Shown here: positions 1 to 9,192 of the stretch, piece by piece | Layout of the letters: each line of letters opens with the position of its first letter | How positions within the stretch are numbered: position 1 is the first letter of the stretch | Origin: Altererythrobacter sp. | GTDB taxonomy: Bacteria; Pseudomonadota; Alphaproteobacteria; Sphingomonadales; Sphingomonadaceae | Assembly (NCBI GenBank): GCA_023299945.1 | Contig: JALZVZ010000027.1 | Coordinates: 1 to 16,186 of the forward strand | DNA length: 16,186 nucleotides | Reading direction: 5' to 3' | The notes under the pieces: generated by a model | Database searches by the model: none | Seen by the model: only the letters and a program-made list of their open reading frames with translations | Told to the model about the DNA's origin: nothing | Position numbers and translations under genes: made by a program

Positions 1-3000
1 GGCACGCAGTTCGACACGCAAAGCAATGAAATTGTGATCGCTGTCGACGCTGCACCGCCAAGGATTACGGCTTTCCGTCCTTCTCCTGGTTCAAATACGC
101 AGCTTATCTTCCAGAATTCTGTGTGCGGAAGCGGTCAGAGCACCCTAAACACCTCTTCTGGCGACCAATCGCCGCAAACGACGACATCAAGCGTCGAACC
201 AACCAACATTCTGAATGCTGGCGAGAACCTGCTGTTCCAAGTGAACGCGGCCGCGGCAAACCTTGATCCTAATGCTATCGATAGCCTTGAGGCAATTATC
301 GAAACCAATTCTGGCGACCGCGAAGAAATCATTATCTTCGAGAGCGCGCCGAATTCCGGTGTTTTCATTGGCGAAATTCCAACCGAGCGTTTGCCGCCGG
401 CTCCTGTGCAGGGTGACTGCCAGCTGAGCCTTGCTGACGGCAATACCATCGAGATTGCCATTCAACGCGAAGGCCAAAGCGATGTAATCGTCTCCACAGA
501 TGTGGAAGTGTTAGCCGATCCATTTGGCGTTGTCTTCGACAGTGAAACCGGTGAACCAGTGAACGGCGCGACCGTGACACTGATCGATGTCGCCACTGGC
601 CTGCCGGCTACTGTATTCGCAGAAGATGGCGTAACAACCTGGCCTTCAACAATTATTTCCGGTCAACCTATCACCGATGGTGCTGGAAACGTTATCCAGA
701 TGGCACCAGGTGAATATTGGTTCCCGCTGACGTTCCTGGGCCAATATCGTATCGATGTTACGCCGCCTACGCCCTACATTGATCCATCTGTTGTTACGCC
801 GGAGCAGATCGCGCAAATAACTCGCCCCGATGGCCGCGCTTTCGTGATCGACGCATCGGCATCTTACGGTGGCTCGTTCGAATTGACCGATCCGACCCCT
901 ATTCAGATCGATATTCCCCTCGACCGTCCTGCAACCGAAATTGCCCTGAGCAAGAGCGCATCGCGTGCCTCTGCCCAGCCCGGCGATGTCGTGTTTTACA
1001 CAATCACTGCCCGCAATCCCGATAGCGACCGCGTGAAACGCGGTGTTACCGTGGTCGATGTGCCGTCCAATTGGCTGCGCTTGCGTCAGGATACCGTGCG
1101 TATCGACGGCGCTGCCAACCCTGATGCTGTGACAACCACAGGCGACGGACGCCGGATCACATTTGAATTGGGCGATATCGCTGCTGGCGCCTCGCGCCGT
1201 GTGGTTTACGCCATGACTGTGCGCCCTGATGCGCCTCCTGGCGACGCTGTGAACGAGGCAACCGCTACAGATAGCTTGGGCCGTACCGCCACTGCCAACG
1301 CAGTGGTTGATATTGAGCGCGAAAGCATTGCTGGCCGTATGACAATTATTGGCCGGATCACTTCTGGCCCCTGCACTATCGATGATCCGCGTGTCGGCAT
1401 TCCAGGTGTGCGTGTGATGATGGAAGATGGCAGCTTTGCGATCACTGATGCAGATGGCCGCTATCACTTCGAAGGCGTCGTACCTGGCACGCATGTAGTG
1501 CAAGCATCGTCAATGACCTTGCCTGAAGGCGGCGAATTTATCGATTGTCACCGGTCTAGCCGAAATGCTGGCAGCGCAAACTCGCACTTCATCATTGGCC
1601 AAGGTGGTTCGCTGAAAGTCGCTGACTTCCACGCTGTTCTACCTGAAGCAGTCCACGCTGAACTGGCGACCCGCAAAATTGCTGACGCAGTGGATGCACC
1701 AATTGGCACAGAAACCGCGCCAGTTGCAGCAGGCCCTGTCGGATCCATTGCTCAGCTTTCCGGTATCGACACTACTGGTTCTGCACCGCAGCGCCCTGCG
1801 AAACCTGTGATTGCACCTACGCAAGACTGGCTCGCGCTGGGTGATGGCGAGGACGGCTTCTTGGCCCCTACCCTCGATGCTAACCCGCGCGCACCGTCTA
1901 TCCGTGTTGCTATCCGTCACCGCAAAGGTCAGAAAGTTGACCTGCGGATCAATGGTGAGCCGGTTGACCCGCTTGCGTTTGACGGCACCAGCAACCCTAA
2001 AAAGGGCCGCTATGCGGTTTCTGAATGGCGCGGTGTTCCTTTGCAGAAAGAACGCACTGTTCTGACCGCCGACATCATCAACACCTTTGGCACTGTGCGC
2101 AAAACATTTGAGCGTGAAGTCTTCTTCACCACCACGCCTGCCAAGGTTGAGTTTTTGCCTGAGCAATCGAATTTGATTGCTGATGGCCGCACACGTCCTG
2201 TGCTCGCGATCCGCGTTCTGGACCGTAACAACCGCCCTCTTCGCGAAGGTATCTCCGGCGAGTTTGAACTCGGCGCACCCTATCAGAGCGCTGACCAGCT
2301 TGACCGTCAGCAGCTTAATCAACTGACCGGTCTGGGTGCATCATCGGCACGCTGGGTCATCAAAGGCAATGAAGGCATTGCTCACATTGAGCTTGCACCA
2401 ACCATGGTATCTGGTTCGCTGCGCCTCGACTTCCGTTTTGATGACGGCGAGATCGTTCGCGAGCAAGAGCTGGAAACATGGATTGAGCCTGGCGATATCG
2501 AATGGACCGTCGTTGGCCTGATCGAAGGCACAGTGGGTGCACGTTCGGTTGCCGATAACATGGAACGCAGCGGACGCTTTGACAGCGATCTGGGCAACAA
2601 TGCCCGCGCTGCAATCTATGCCAAAGGCCGCGTGCTGGGCAAATATCTGCTCACTCTCGCCTATGACAGCGCCAAGCAGCGCGAGGACCAACGCGTTCTC
2701 GGTACGCTTGACCCGAATGCTTATTACACCGTCTTTGCCGATGGTTCGAGCCGCCGCTTTGACGCTGCCAGCCGTGAAAAACTGTATGTTCGCATTGAAA
2801 CATCGACTTTCTATGCGCTGTATGGCGATTTTGAAACCGGCTTCGATCAAACACGCCTCACCCGCTACAATCGCACCGCAACCGGTGTGAAGGGCGAAGC
2901 ACGCTTGGGCGCAGTTCGTGCAGAAGGCTTTGCCGCTGACGTATCGAGCCGCTTCCAACGCGACGAGTTCCAAGGCCAAGGTATCACCGGCCCATATGCT

Positions 3001-5022
3001 CTGTCAGATCGTTCTATCATCGCTAACAGCGAAACCATCACGCTTGAAACACGCGACCGTTTCCGTTCAGAATTGATCGTATCAAGCCGCGAACTGACCC
3101 GCTTTATCGATTATGACATTGATCTGCTGTCCGGCACGATCACATTCAAGCAGCCTATTTTGAGCCGCGATTTCGACCTCAACCCGCAGTTCATTGTGGC
3201 TGAGTATGAAACCGATGGCCTGGGCAATAGCGAATTGAACGCTGGTCTGCGCACTAGCTGGACCGACAAATCAGGCAAGATCCGCATCGGCGCGACCGCT
3301 GTTACCGACAAGGGTGACAATGCACGCACCAATATTGGCGGCCTCGATGTGCGCGCCGAAATTGGCGAGAACACAGAAGTTCGCGCTGAAGTAGCCCTGA
3401 GCCGCAGCGAAGGCGAGACAGCCACAGGTTGGATGGTCGAAGCACAGCACCGCACAAGCAAGTTTGACGTACTCGCCTATGCCCGACAGCTCGATGCAAA
3501 TTACGGCATCGGTCAGCAATCGGGTGCAGAGCTTGGCCGCCGCAAGTTTGGCGTTGATGGCCGCGTGCTGATCAATGAAGAGCTCAGCGTTGTCGGTAGC
3601 GTATGGCAGGACGATAGCCTGACCGACACCAATCGCCGCCGTGCTGCTCAAGTTGACCTTGCCTACCGCAGCCAGAATACCGACGGCCGCATTGGCATCG
3701 CTCATTTCAACGACCGTTTGGCTGATGGCACACGCAATAAATCAACAGTGCTTGAACTTGGCGCGACCCAGCGTCTGGCCAATAACAAGCTTGAGCTGAG
3801 CGCGACATCGTCGATTGCTTTGAGCAATACCGAAAGCATCGATCTGCCGAACCGTCATCGTCTCAGCGCACGCTATGCTGTGACCAACAATGTGAAACTG
3901 GTTGGCCAGTATGAGCGTGCCGACGGCGAAAACATCGAAGCCAGCAGCATTAGCGGCGGCGTCGAAGTGACCCCTTGGAATGGCGCGCAAGTCGTCAGCA
4001 CCGTGGGCAAGCAGCGCATCGACGAAGCTGGCACGCGTTCTTTTGCAGCCTTTGGCCTGTCGCAAACCTTGCAAGTGTCACCGACACTGACTTTGGATGC
4101 GACAATCGATGGCAGCCGCACACTCAATGGCACCGGCAATGTTGCCGATGTTGTGAACCCTGCTCAGCCTGTTGCAACCGGCGGTCAAATTTCCAACGGC
4201 ACATTGTTTGAAGACTTCACTGCTGTGACCCTGGGCGCTGCATGGCGCAAGGATCGCTGGAGCGCGACTGCACGCGGTGAATACCGTGATGGTGAGTTCG
4301 CAAACCGTAAAGGCGTAACCGCTGGCGCGATCCGTCAGCTGGGTGAAGGCAGCATCGTAGGTTCAGGCTTTACCTGGACCAATGCGAAAGCTGAAAACGG
4401 CGCGGCTAGCGAGATTTTCGATGCATCGATTGCCTTTGCGCACCGTCCTGACAATTCAGACTTCGCTGTACTCAGCAAGCTTGAGTATCGCAGCGATAGC
4501 ATCACCAATGCAATTGCCGGCGACGCGGGCCCTGCAGGTCAAACTGCTCTGCTGGTTGATGGCAGCGCAACCTCGCGCCGTGTACTTGCCAGCGTTTCGG
4601 CCAATTGGTCGCCACGCGGCTGGGAAGAAGACAAATACGAAGTCGAGCAGCAAGTGCGCCGCGACGAGTTCGAACTGTTTGTTGGCACACGCTATAATTT
4701 CGATCGTTTCGAAAACATCGAATTTGAAGGCACCTCGCTGCTAGTAGGCGCCGACGCACGCATCGGCATCACCGACCGCTTTGAATTGGGCGCAACCGGT
4801 ACCGTTCGTGCAAACTTGGAAGACAATGTGACCAGCTTCTCTTACGGCCCGCAAGTTGGTTTCGTACCAGCCGATGGCATGCTCTTGACGGTTGGTTATA
4901 ATGTCGAAGGGTTCCGTGACCGTGATTTTGGCGAGCTACGCAGCACCGACAAAGGCGTCTATGCGGCAGTTCGAATCAAGTTTGACGCAGATACATTTTC
5001 ATTCCTTGGACTGGGACGCTAA
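1..5022 (+). CDS. Giant DUF11/Ig-like surface protein with C-terminal beta-barrel-like region (5' end outside window)
   Basis: The frame is open from base 1, so the first in-window start (GTG at 34) is not the real one; the gene is cut by the left edge. 1673 residues are visible. Counting from base 1, I see an Ig-like sandwich (about 64-172, with an SGVFIGEI-type strand), a carboxypeptidase-regulatory-like domain (about 175-255), a DUF11 domain (about 314-435, starting IALSKSASRASAQPGDVVFY), a second CnaB/SdrD-like domain (about 451-501, ITDADGRYHFEGV), further Ig-like regions (about 631-713), and an invasin-like region (about 717-823, ADGRTRPVLAIRVLDRNNRP). From about 841 to the end there are alternating amphipathic strands with YGDFETGF, GITGPYALSD and DYDIDLLSGTITF motifs, resembling barrels in other DUF11 surface proteins as I remember them. 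The last residues are FSFLGLGR, not the usual terminal aromatic. Inferred: an outer-membrane barrel displaying, or threaded by, an Ig stalk. The exact function is unknown. It is probably co-transcribed with the next gene. Confidence 0.85.
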   Translation, partial: GTQFDTQSNEIVIAVDAAPPRITAFRPSPGSNTQLIFQNSVCGSGQSTLNTSSGDQSPQTTTSSVEPTNILNAGENLLFQVNAAAANLDPNAIDSLEAIIETNSGDREEIIIFESAPNSGVFIGEIPTERLPPAPVQGDCQLSLADGNTIEIAIQREGQSDVIVSTDVEVLADPFGVVFDSETGEPVNGATVTLIDVATGLPATVFAEDGVTTWPSTIISGQPITDGAGNVIQMAPGEYWFPLTFLGQYRIDVTPPTPYIDPSVVTPEQIAQITRPDGRAFVIDASASYGGSFELTDPTPIQIDIPLDRPATEIALSKSASRASAQPGDVVFYTITARNPDSDRVKRGVTVVDVPSNWLRLRQDTVRIDGAANPDAVTTTGDGRRITFELGDIAAGASRRVVYAMTVRPDAPPGDAVNEATATDSLGRTATANAVVDIERESIAGRMTIIGRITSGPCTIDDPRVGIPGVRVMMEDGSFAITDADGRYHFEGVVPGTHVVQASSMTLPEGGEFIDCHRSSRNAGSANSHFIIGQGGSLKVADFHAVLPEAVHAELATRKIADAVDAPIGTETAPVAAGPVGSIAQLSGIDTTGSAPQRPAKPVIAPTQDWLALGDGEDGFLAPTLDANPRAPSIRVAIRHRKGQKVDLRINGEPVDPLAFDGTSNPKKGRYAVSEWRGVPLQKERTVLTADIINTFGTVRKTFEREVFFTTTPAKVEFLPEQSNLIADGRTRPVLAIRVLDRNNRPLREGISGEFELGAPYQSADQLDRQQLNQLTGLGASSARWVIKGNEGIAHIELAPTMVSGSLRLDFRFDDGEIVREQELETWIEPGDIEWTVVGLIEGTVGARSVADNMERSGRFDSDLGNNARAAIYAKGRVLGKYLLTLAYDSAKQREDQRVLGTLDPNAYYTVFADGSSRRFDAASREKLYVRIETSTFYALYGDFETGFDQTRLTRYNRTATGVKGEARLGAVRAEGFAADVSSRFQRDEFQGQGITGPYALSDRSIIANSETITLETRDRFRSELIVSSRELTRFIDYDIDLLSGTITFKQPILSRDFDLNPQFIVAEYETDGLGNSELNAGLRTSWTDKSGKIRIGATAVTDKGDNARTNIGGLDVRAEIGENTEVRAEVALSRSEGETATGWMVEAQHRTSKFDVLAYARQLDANYGIGQQSGAELGRRKFGVDGRVLINEELSVVGSVWQDDSLTDTNRRRAAQVDLAYRSQNTDGRIGIAHFNDRLADGTRNKSTVLELGATQRLANNKLELSATSSIALSNTESIDLPNRHRLSARYAVTNNVKLVGQYERADGENIEASSISGGVEVTPWNGAQVVSTVGKQRIDEAGTRSFAAFGLSQTLQVSPTLTLDATIDGSRTLNGTGNVADVVNPAQPVATGGQISNGTLFEDFTAVTLGAAWRKDRWSATARGEYRDGEFANRKGVTAGAIRQLGEGSIVGSGFTWTNAKAENGAASEIFDASIAFAHRPDNSDFAVLSKLEYRSDSITNAIAGDAGPAGQTALLVDGSATSRRVLASVSANWSPRGWEEDKYEVEQQVRRDEFELFVGTRYNFDRFENIEFEGTSLLVGADARIGITDRFELGATGTVRANLEDNVTSFSYGPQVGFVPADGMLLTVGYNVEGFRDRDFGELRSTDKGVYAAVRIKFDADTFSFLGLGR

Positions 5023-5031
5023 GGCAAGGAT

Positions 5032-7254
5032 ATGTTGAGAAATTATCTGAAAATCCTGCTGCTAGTGCTAGCGGGCTTTGGGGTTAGCTTGGCACCTCAA
5101 TCTGTCTCAGCGCAAACTACTGTAACCGCTGACTGGACCAATTTGGGCAATGGCAGCTTGCAAGCCGTCAATGATGGAACTGCACTAAACGTTGGTCCCA
5201 ACACGGTCACGATTAACACAACCGTCGTTACAGATGGCGATGGTAATGACGCGAACTTCACCAATTTTTTTTCCACTAACATGCTTTCGTACTTTGCTGG
5301 ACAGGTCAGCAGTTTCACCGGCAATTTGCTCTACAGCACCGACCATTCCGAATTCGATGCAGGTGACTATTTTGAAACGGTTTACACTCTCGATACCGCT
5401 GTCCAGCAGCTAGAATTTACCGTCGGAAATGTAGATCGCTTTTTTGGAAACGATGGCGGGGGCAACCCTGCCAACTTCCACGATGCTGTGATCATTGAAT
5501 ATGACACCGGAAACGGCACTTGGCTCAACCTGCGCAATTTAGCGGGTGCGGCGACGCTCGGCAGCGCTGTTGGCACAACCACTGTAGGCGGCCAGCAAGG
5601 TTGGCACGGCACCGCTTTTTCCGGCGGACTTACCAGTACAACAGGTGACATTCGCGTAGATTTTGGAACAACCACTGTTGAGCGCGTTCGTATCCGTTAC
5701 CGCTTTGGCCAAAGCCAGCCAGCGACCGATCCAAGCGGCAATTTCCAATATCTTGCGGTTTCTGACTTCGTTTGGGAGCAAAATGTTGATGTCGCCGATT
5801 TGTCGATGACGAAAACCGTCAACAATCCTAACCCCACGACCGGTTCCAATGTTACGTATACACTGACTGTGTCCAACGCTGGGCCAGATGCAGCGACCAA
5901 TGTTTCTGTGTTGGATATTTTGCCGACTGGGTTTGACTTTATCTCCTCGTCAGTGGGCGGCAGCTATAGCGCCGCCACTGGTATATGGACGATTGGCACC
6001 ATACCCTCGGGAACGAGCCAAGTGATGACCATCACCGGCACAGTTACCGCGCCGCCAGGCGTAACGATCACCAATTTCGCCGAAGTGTCAGCAAGCGATA
6101 CCTTCGACACTGATTCTGCACCAAACAATAGCAGCACAGCCGAGGATGACGATGCAAGCGCGCAATTCACCGTGCAAGGCATTCGTACCGCGGGCACTGC
6201 CCCAACGTTAGTCTGTCCTGCCGGTCAAAATGTGTTTGATTGGGACAGCGTAACTTGGGCTGCAGGCTCAACCAATAATACCTATGCCATTGGTACATTT
6301 GGTGATGTAAACTTCAGTATTTTAAACGAGGGTATATGGGAAAATGATGCGTCATTTGGCGGCCAACAGCCTGCGATTTCTAGCAACAACACGGGCGGAT
6401 TTGCCGTAGCTGAAAACAGCCTGCACCAATTCATCGATTTCACCGACAAGTTCGAAGTGGCAACAACCACATTGTCCCTCCCCAACGGAGTGGCAGGTAT
6501 ACAATTTACCGTTTTTGACATCGACTTTGCAGCCAATGACTTTGCCGACAGATTGATTGTTACCGGCAGCTATAAAGGCGCAAGCGTCATGCCGACGCTA
6601 ACCAATGGCACGGTCAATTATGTTGTTGGTAATGTTGCAATCGGTGACGGAGCCTCTGCCAGCACCGCCGGTGATGGTAATGTTGTTGTGACCTTTGACC
6701 AGGCGATCGATACGATTGTAATCAGCTACGGAAATGCTGGTACAGCGCCCGTCAATCCCGATGGCCAAGCCATTGCGATCCATGATTTTGATATTTGCGC
6801 CCCTGCGACACAGCTTTCTGTGACTAAGACAAGCACCGTCTTTTCGGATCCCGTCAACAATACGACCGACGCCAAAGCGATCCCTGGGGCGCTGGTGGAA
6901 TACACTATCGGTGTATCAAACATTGGCATCTCTGACGCCGATGATGATTCTGTATTCGTGGTCGATACTGTGCCTGCGGACAGTAAATTATGCGTCGTGG
7001 ATATTGGCGGATCAGGGCCAGTCCGGTTTATCGATGGGGCCACTACATCTGCCCTCAGCTATAACTTTGTGGACCTTGCAAATCTGGGCGATGATCTGGA
7101 ATTTTCGGATGATGACGGAACAAGTTGGAATTTCGTCCCCACCCCCGATCCTGATGGTTGCGATGCAGCGGTCACAAACTTTCGAGTGAACCCCAAGGGC
7201 GCATTTTCAGGTGACGGATCATTTACCCTTCGCGCACGCTTCTTGGTCGAATGA
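5032..7254 (+). CDS. Secreted DUF11 repeat protein, 740 residues
   Basis: The protein begins with a clear Sec signal peptide (MLRNYLKILLLVLAGFGVSL, cleavage probably after SVSA, residue 27). The layout is: beta-sandwich A (about 28-250, FTVGNVDRFFG... YLAVSDFVWE), DUF11 domain 1 (about 254-380, DLSMTKTVNNPNPTTGSNVT), sandwich A' (about 395-590, GIQFTVFDIDF... IAIHDFDIC), and a DUF11-like domain 2 (about 592-740, QLSVTKTSTVF... FTLRARFLVE). No C-terminal anchor, sorting signal or transmembrane segment is visible, so it is probably released or held by another surface protein. The ATG lies 9 bases after the upstream stop with AAGG at 5021-5024 as a likely ribosome site, which suggests translational coupling to the barrel gene. 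DUF11 domains are known in bacterial and archaeal surface proteins and have no catalytic role. Adhesin or surface-matrix function is an inference. Confidence 0.85.
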   Translation: MLRNYLKILLLVLAGFGVSLAPQSVSAQTTVTADWTNLGNGSLQAVNDGTALNVGPNTVTINTTVVTDGDGNDANFTNFFSTNMLSYFAGQVSSFTGNLLYSTDHSEFDAGDYFETVYTLDTAVQQLEFTVGNVDRFFGNDGGGNPANFHDAVIIEYDTGNGTWLNLRNLAGAATLGSAVGTTTVGGQQGWHGTAFSGGLTSTTGDIRVDFGTTTVERVRIRYRFGQSQPATDPSGNFQYLAVSDFVWEQNVDVADLSMTKTVNNPNPTTGSNVTYTLTVSNAGPDAATNVSVLDILPTGFDFISSSVGGSYSAATGIWTIGTIPSGTSQVMTITGTVTAPPGVTITNFAEVSASDTFDTDSAPNNSSTAEDDDASAQFTVQGIRTAGTAPTLVCPAGQNVFDWDSVTWAAGSTNNTYAIGTFGDVNFSILNEGIWENDASFGGQQPAISSNNTGGFAVAENSLHQFIDFTDKFEVATTTLSLPNGVAGIQFTVFDIDFAANDFADRLIVTGSYKGASVMPTLTNGTVNYVVGNVAIGDGASASTAGDGNVVVTFDQAIDTIVISYGNAGTAPVNPDGQAIAIHDFDICAPATQLSVTKTSTVFSDPVNNTTDAKAIPGALVEYTIGVSNIGISDADDDSVFVVDTVPADSKLCVVDIGGSGPVRFIDGATTSALSYNFVDLANLGDDLEFSDDDGTSWNFVPTPDPDGCDAAVTNFRVNPKGAFSGDGSFTLRARFLVE

Positions 7255-7325
7255 TCCTTTTCAAGTAGCACGAAAGGATACTCTTGGAATTCCATTTCAG
7301 TATCCCGCCAGTATCACATTGAATG

Positions 7326-8744
7326 TTAGCGTGGCTTGATCTGCCCAGCCTCATTGGCAAGAAGCCCTGCAATTTGCGTCCAAACAGCGACATTCTGGCG
7401 CAATTGCACTGGATCGATCTTGTCGAGCGTATCATCAGGTGTGTGGTGCAAATCGAAATAGCGCGTGCCGTCCTGCTTAAGATTGATGATGGCTGTGCCT
7501 TGATCGCGGGCGATATTGATATCCGCCCCGCCCCGCGCCACGATGCTGGAATTGGCAACACCGAACCGCGCAACCGATGCAGCCAAATTGTTGTGAAGCT
7601 CTGGGTTGTCCTCACGAAAATTGCTTTCAAATCGCCATATGCGGTCCGCGCCAAAATCGCTTTCAAACGCGGCGCCAATCGGCTCATCAATGTGCGCCTT
7701 GGAATAGGCGACCGAACCAAACAATCCCACCTCCTCAGCGCCCGCCATTAGCACACGGACTGTACGCAATGGCTGCCCAGAGCTGCGCACATTCAGCGCA
7801 GCGGCGGCGATAATTCCGCAGCCTGCCCCGTCGTCAAACGCGCCCGGAGCATTCCACCAGCTGTCAATGTGGCAAGCAAGCAATACCGGCGGCAGTGAAG
7901 GATCACGGCCCACAATCTCGCCCACGACATTGCCGCTGGTCGTCGTGCCCAAATTGCGCGGCGTCAGCGTCAGCTTAAGCATTATTGGGCGGCCGTTTGC
8001 GCGGTCAAACATCCGCTCCAAATTGGCCGCATCAGGCAGGCTCAATGCGCCCGCAGGTGTTGGAACCGCTCTACCTACATCTGCGCCACCGTCGGGCGTT
8101 CGAAAAGTCGTGCCGCCTGTGTGCGGATTGCGGTGATTGTCTGTTCCGACCGATTTGATGACTGTGGCGATTGCGCCCTTATTCGCTGCAATGCCCGCCC
8201 CGACCCAGCGCGCCGGGCCAGCAAAGCCATATTGCGAGCCATCCTGTGTCGGCGTCATCGAATGCGAGATATAAGCGATCTTGCCTTTCAGGCTACCGTC
8301 AGGGGCTGCGCGCAATGCGGTGACGTTTTCAAATTCCACCACTTCAGCAGTGATCCCATCAGGCCCGGTTGAGGCGCTGCCGCCCAATGGCTGGATCACC
8401 AAGGGCTGCGGGAAAGGCGAGGTGATCTCAGCCTTGTGGAATTCACCGGGAACCCACGTTTCCATTTCAAACGGTTCATCAGCGACATTTTCAAAGCCAT
8501 GCTTTTTAAGCCACGCCATTGCCCAAACCCGCGCGCGCGCCTCTGCCTCTGTGCCCGCCTGACGCGGGCCCACTTCTGTGGTGATCCCTTCGACAAAATC
8601 CCAAGCATATTTATCAGATGTCAGCGCAATATCGGCCGCCTCAGCTACACTGGGAGCCGCATGCGCAGGATAAGCGATGGAGGCGGTTGCCATAAGTAAT
8701 GGCAGGGCGATTGCATTAAGCGAGCGTGATGTTTTCATGGCCAT
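7326..8744 (-). CDS. Secreted M28 family zinc metallopeptidase
   Basis: This is a secreted zinc exopeptidase of family M28, carboxypeptidase Q/PGCP-like, 472 residues from the start used here. The signal peptide is about residues 1-29 (MAMKTSRSLNAIAL... YPAHA, then APS). A PA-like insert spans about 130-250. The metal and catalytic residues are all present: H292 in ACHIDSW, D304 in GAFDDGAG, E337/E338 in AGAEEVG, D363 in ESDFGAD, and H434 in LHHTPDDT. It should therefore be an active aminopeptidase or carboxypeptidase acting on peptides in the periplasm or outside the cell. The open frame extends to 8822, but that extension sits in front of the signal peptide and would bury it, so I chose ATG 8744; ATG 8738 is equally possible. 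Neither has a good Shine-Dalgarno sequence. It converges on the DUF11 gene with a 71-base gap. Confidence 0.88.
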   Translation of the reverse strand: MAMKTSRSLNAIALPLLMATASIAYPAHAAPSVAEAADIALTSDKYAWDFVEGITTEVGPRQAGTEAEARARVWAMAWLKKHGFENVADEPFEMETWVPGEFHKAEITSPFPQPLVIQPLGGSASTGPDGITAEVVEFENVTALRAAPDGSLKGKIAYISHSMTPTQDGSQYGFAGPARWVGAGIAANKGAIATVIKSVGTDNHRNPHTGGTTFRTPDGGADVGRAVPTPAGALSLPDAANLERMFDRANGRPIMLKLTLTPRNLGTTTSGNVVGEIVGRDPSLPPVLLACHIDSWWNAPGAFDDGAGCGIIAAAALNVRSSGQPLRTVRVLMAGAEEVGLFGSVAYSKAHIDEPIGAAFESDFGADRIWRFESNFREDNPELHNNLAASVARFGVANSSIVARGGADINIARDQGTAIINLKQDGTRYFDLHHTPDDTLDKIDPVQLRQNVAVWTQIAGLLANEAGQIKPR

Positions 8745-9192
8745 GCTGCTATCGGGACCGCGCACGCAAGTCCAGCCGCCACTCATCATTCGACCAGTAT
8801 TCATTCCTCCAATGTCAGCCAAATCTTTCGGGTAAATGGGCTATTATCATGGCTGCAAAGATCGGGGCCAACGGCATTACCAAAAAAACCGTTCCGAAGC
8901 GGAAACCTTTGCAGCTGCAATAAGTCCACTTTCTATTCTGATCCGCAACCAAGAGCAAAAGCCCTTCAGGAACTTGGACGTCTCGCCAGCGACGTCACCA
9001 GAATGATGCAGAAGAAGCGGGCAGTCAGCGGCGCGCCGGTTGATGAGCCCTACCCAGTTGGTCACAGTATGACAGAATCATGGGGGAGTGGATAGCATAG
9101 TCAGGACACCGGCTAGACGGCATAACCCGCAACGAATTCCTGCAAGCGTTTTTGCAAAAGCCAAATGGTTTCAAGGAAAGTATGCGCGCTAA
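8745..9192. other. Intergenic region without a recognisable gene
   Basis: These 448 bases separate two minus-strand genes: the transpeptidase ends at 9193 and the peptidase starts near 8744. The region probably holds the peptidase promoter, but I could not pick out a convincing -35/-10 pair. A plus-strand frame stays open from at least 8766 to a stop at 9093-9095 (with residues such as KALQELGRLASDVTRMMQKK) but has no ATG in a sensible position and no ribosome site. A 62-residue minus-strand frame (8877-9065) has no recognisable homology. Possibly a decayed gene. A TTTTGCAAAA palindrome lies at 9150-9159. No tRNA was seen. Confidence 0.5.

Noticed and set aside
646..1503. 285-residue minus-strand open frame inside the barrel gene (and similar ones, e.g. 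1639-2322 and 2341-2979)
   Set aside because: Composition is typical of an antisense shadow (rich in Cys, His, Arg and Ile without domain pattern); the plus-strand frame has clear domains across the same bases.
7254..7305. Small stems (ATCCTTT/AAAGGAT and GGATAC/GTATCC) between the converging DUF11 and peptidase genes
   Set aside because: The stems are short with long loops, they share bases and exclude each other, and no T-tract follows on either strand, so I do not call a terminator.
8745..8822. N-terminal extension of the M28 peptidase to 8822
   Set aside because: It would place 26 extra residues in front of a clear signal peptide. GGAGGA in this stretch directly abuts one ATG with no spacing, so it does not support that start.
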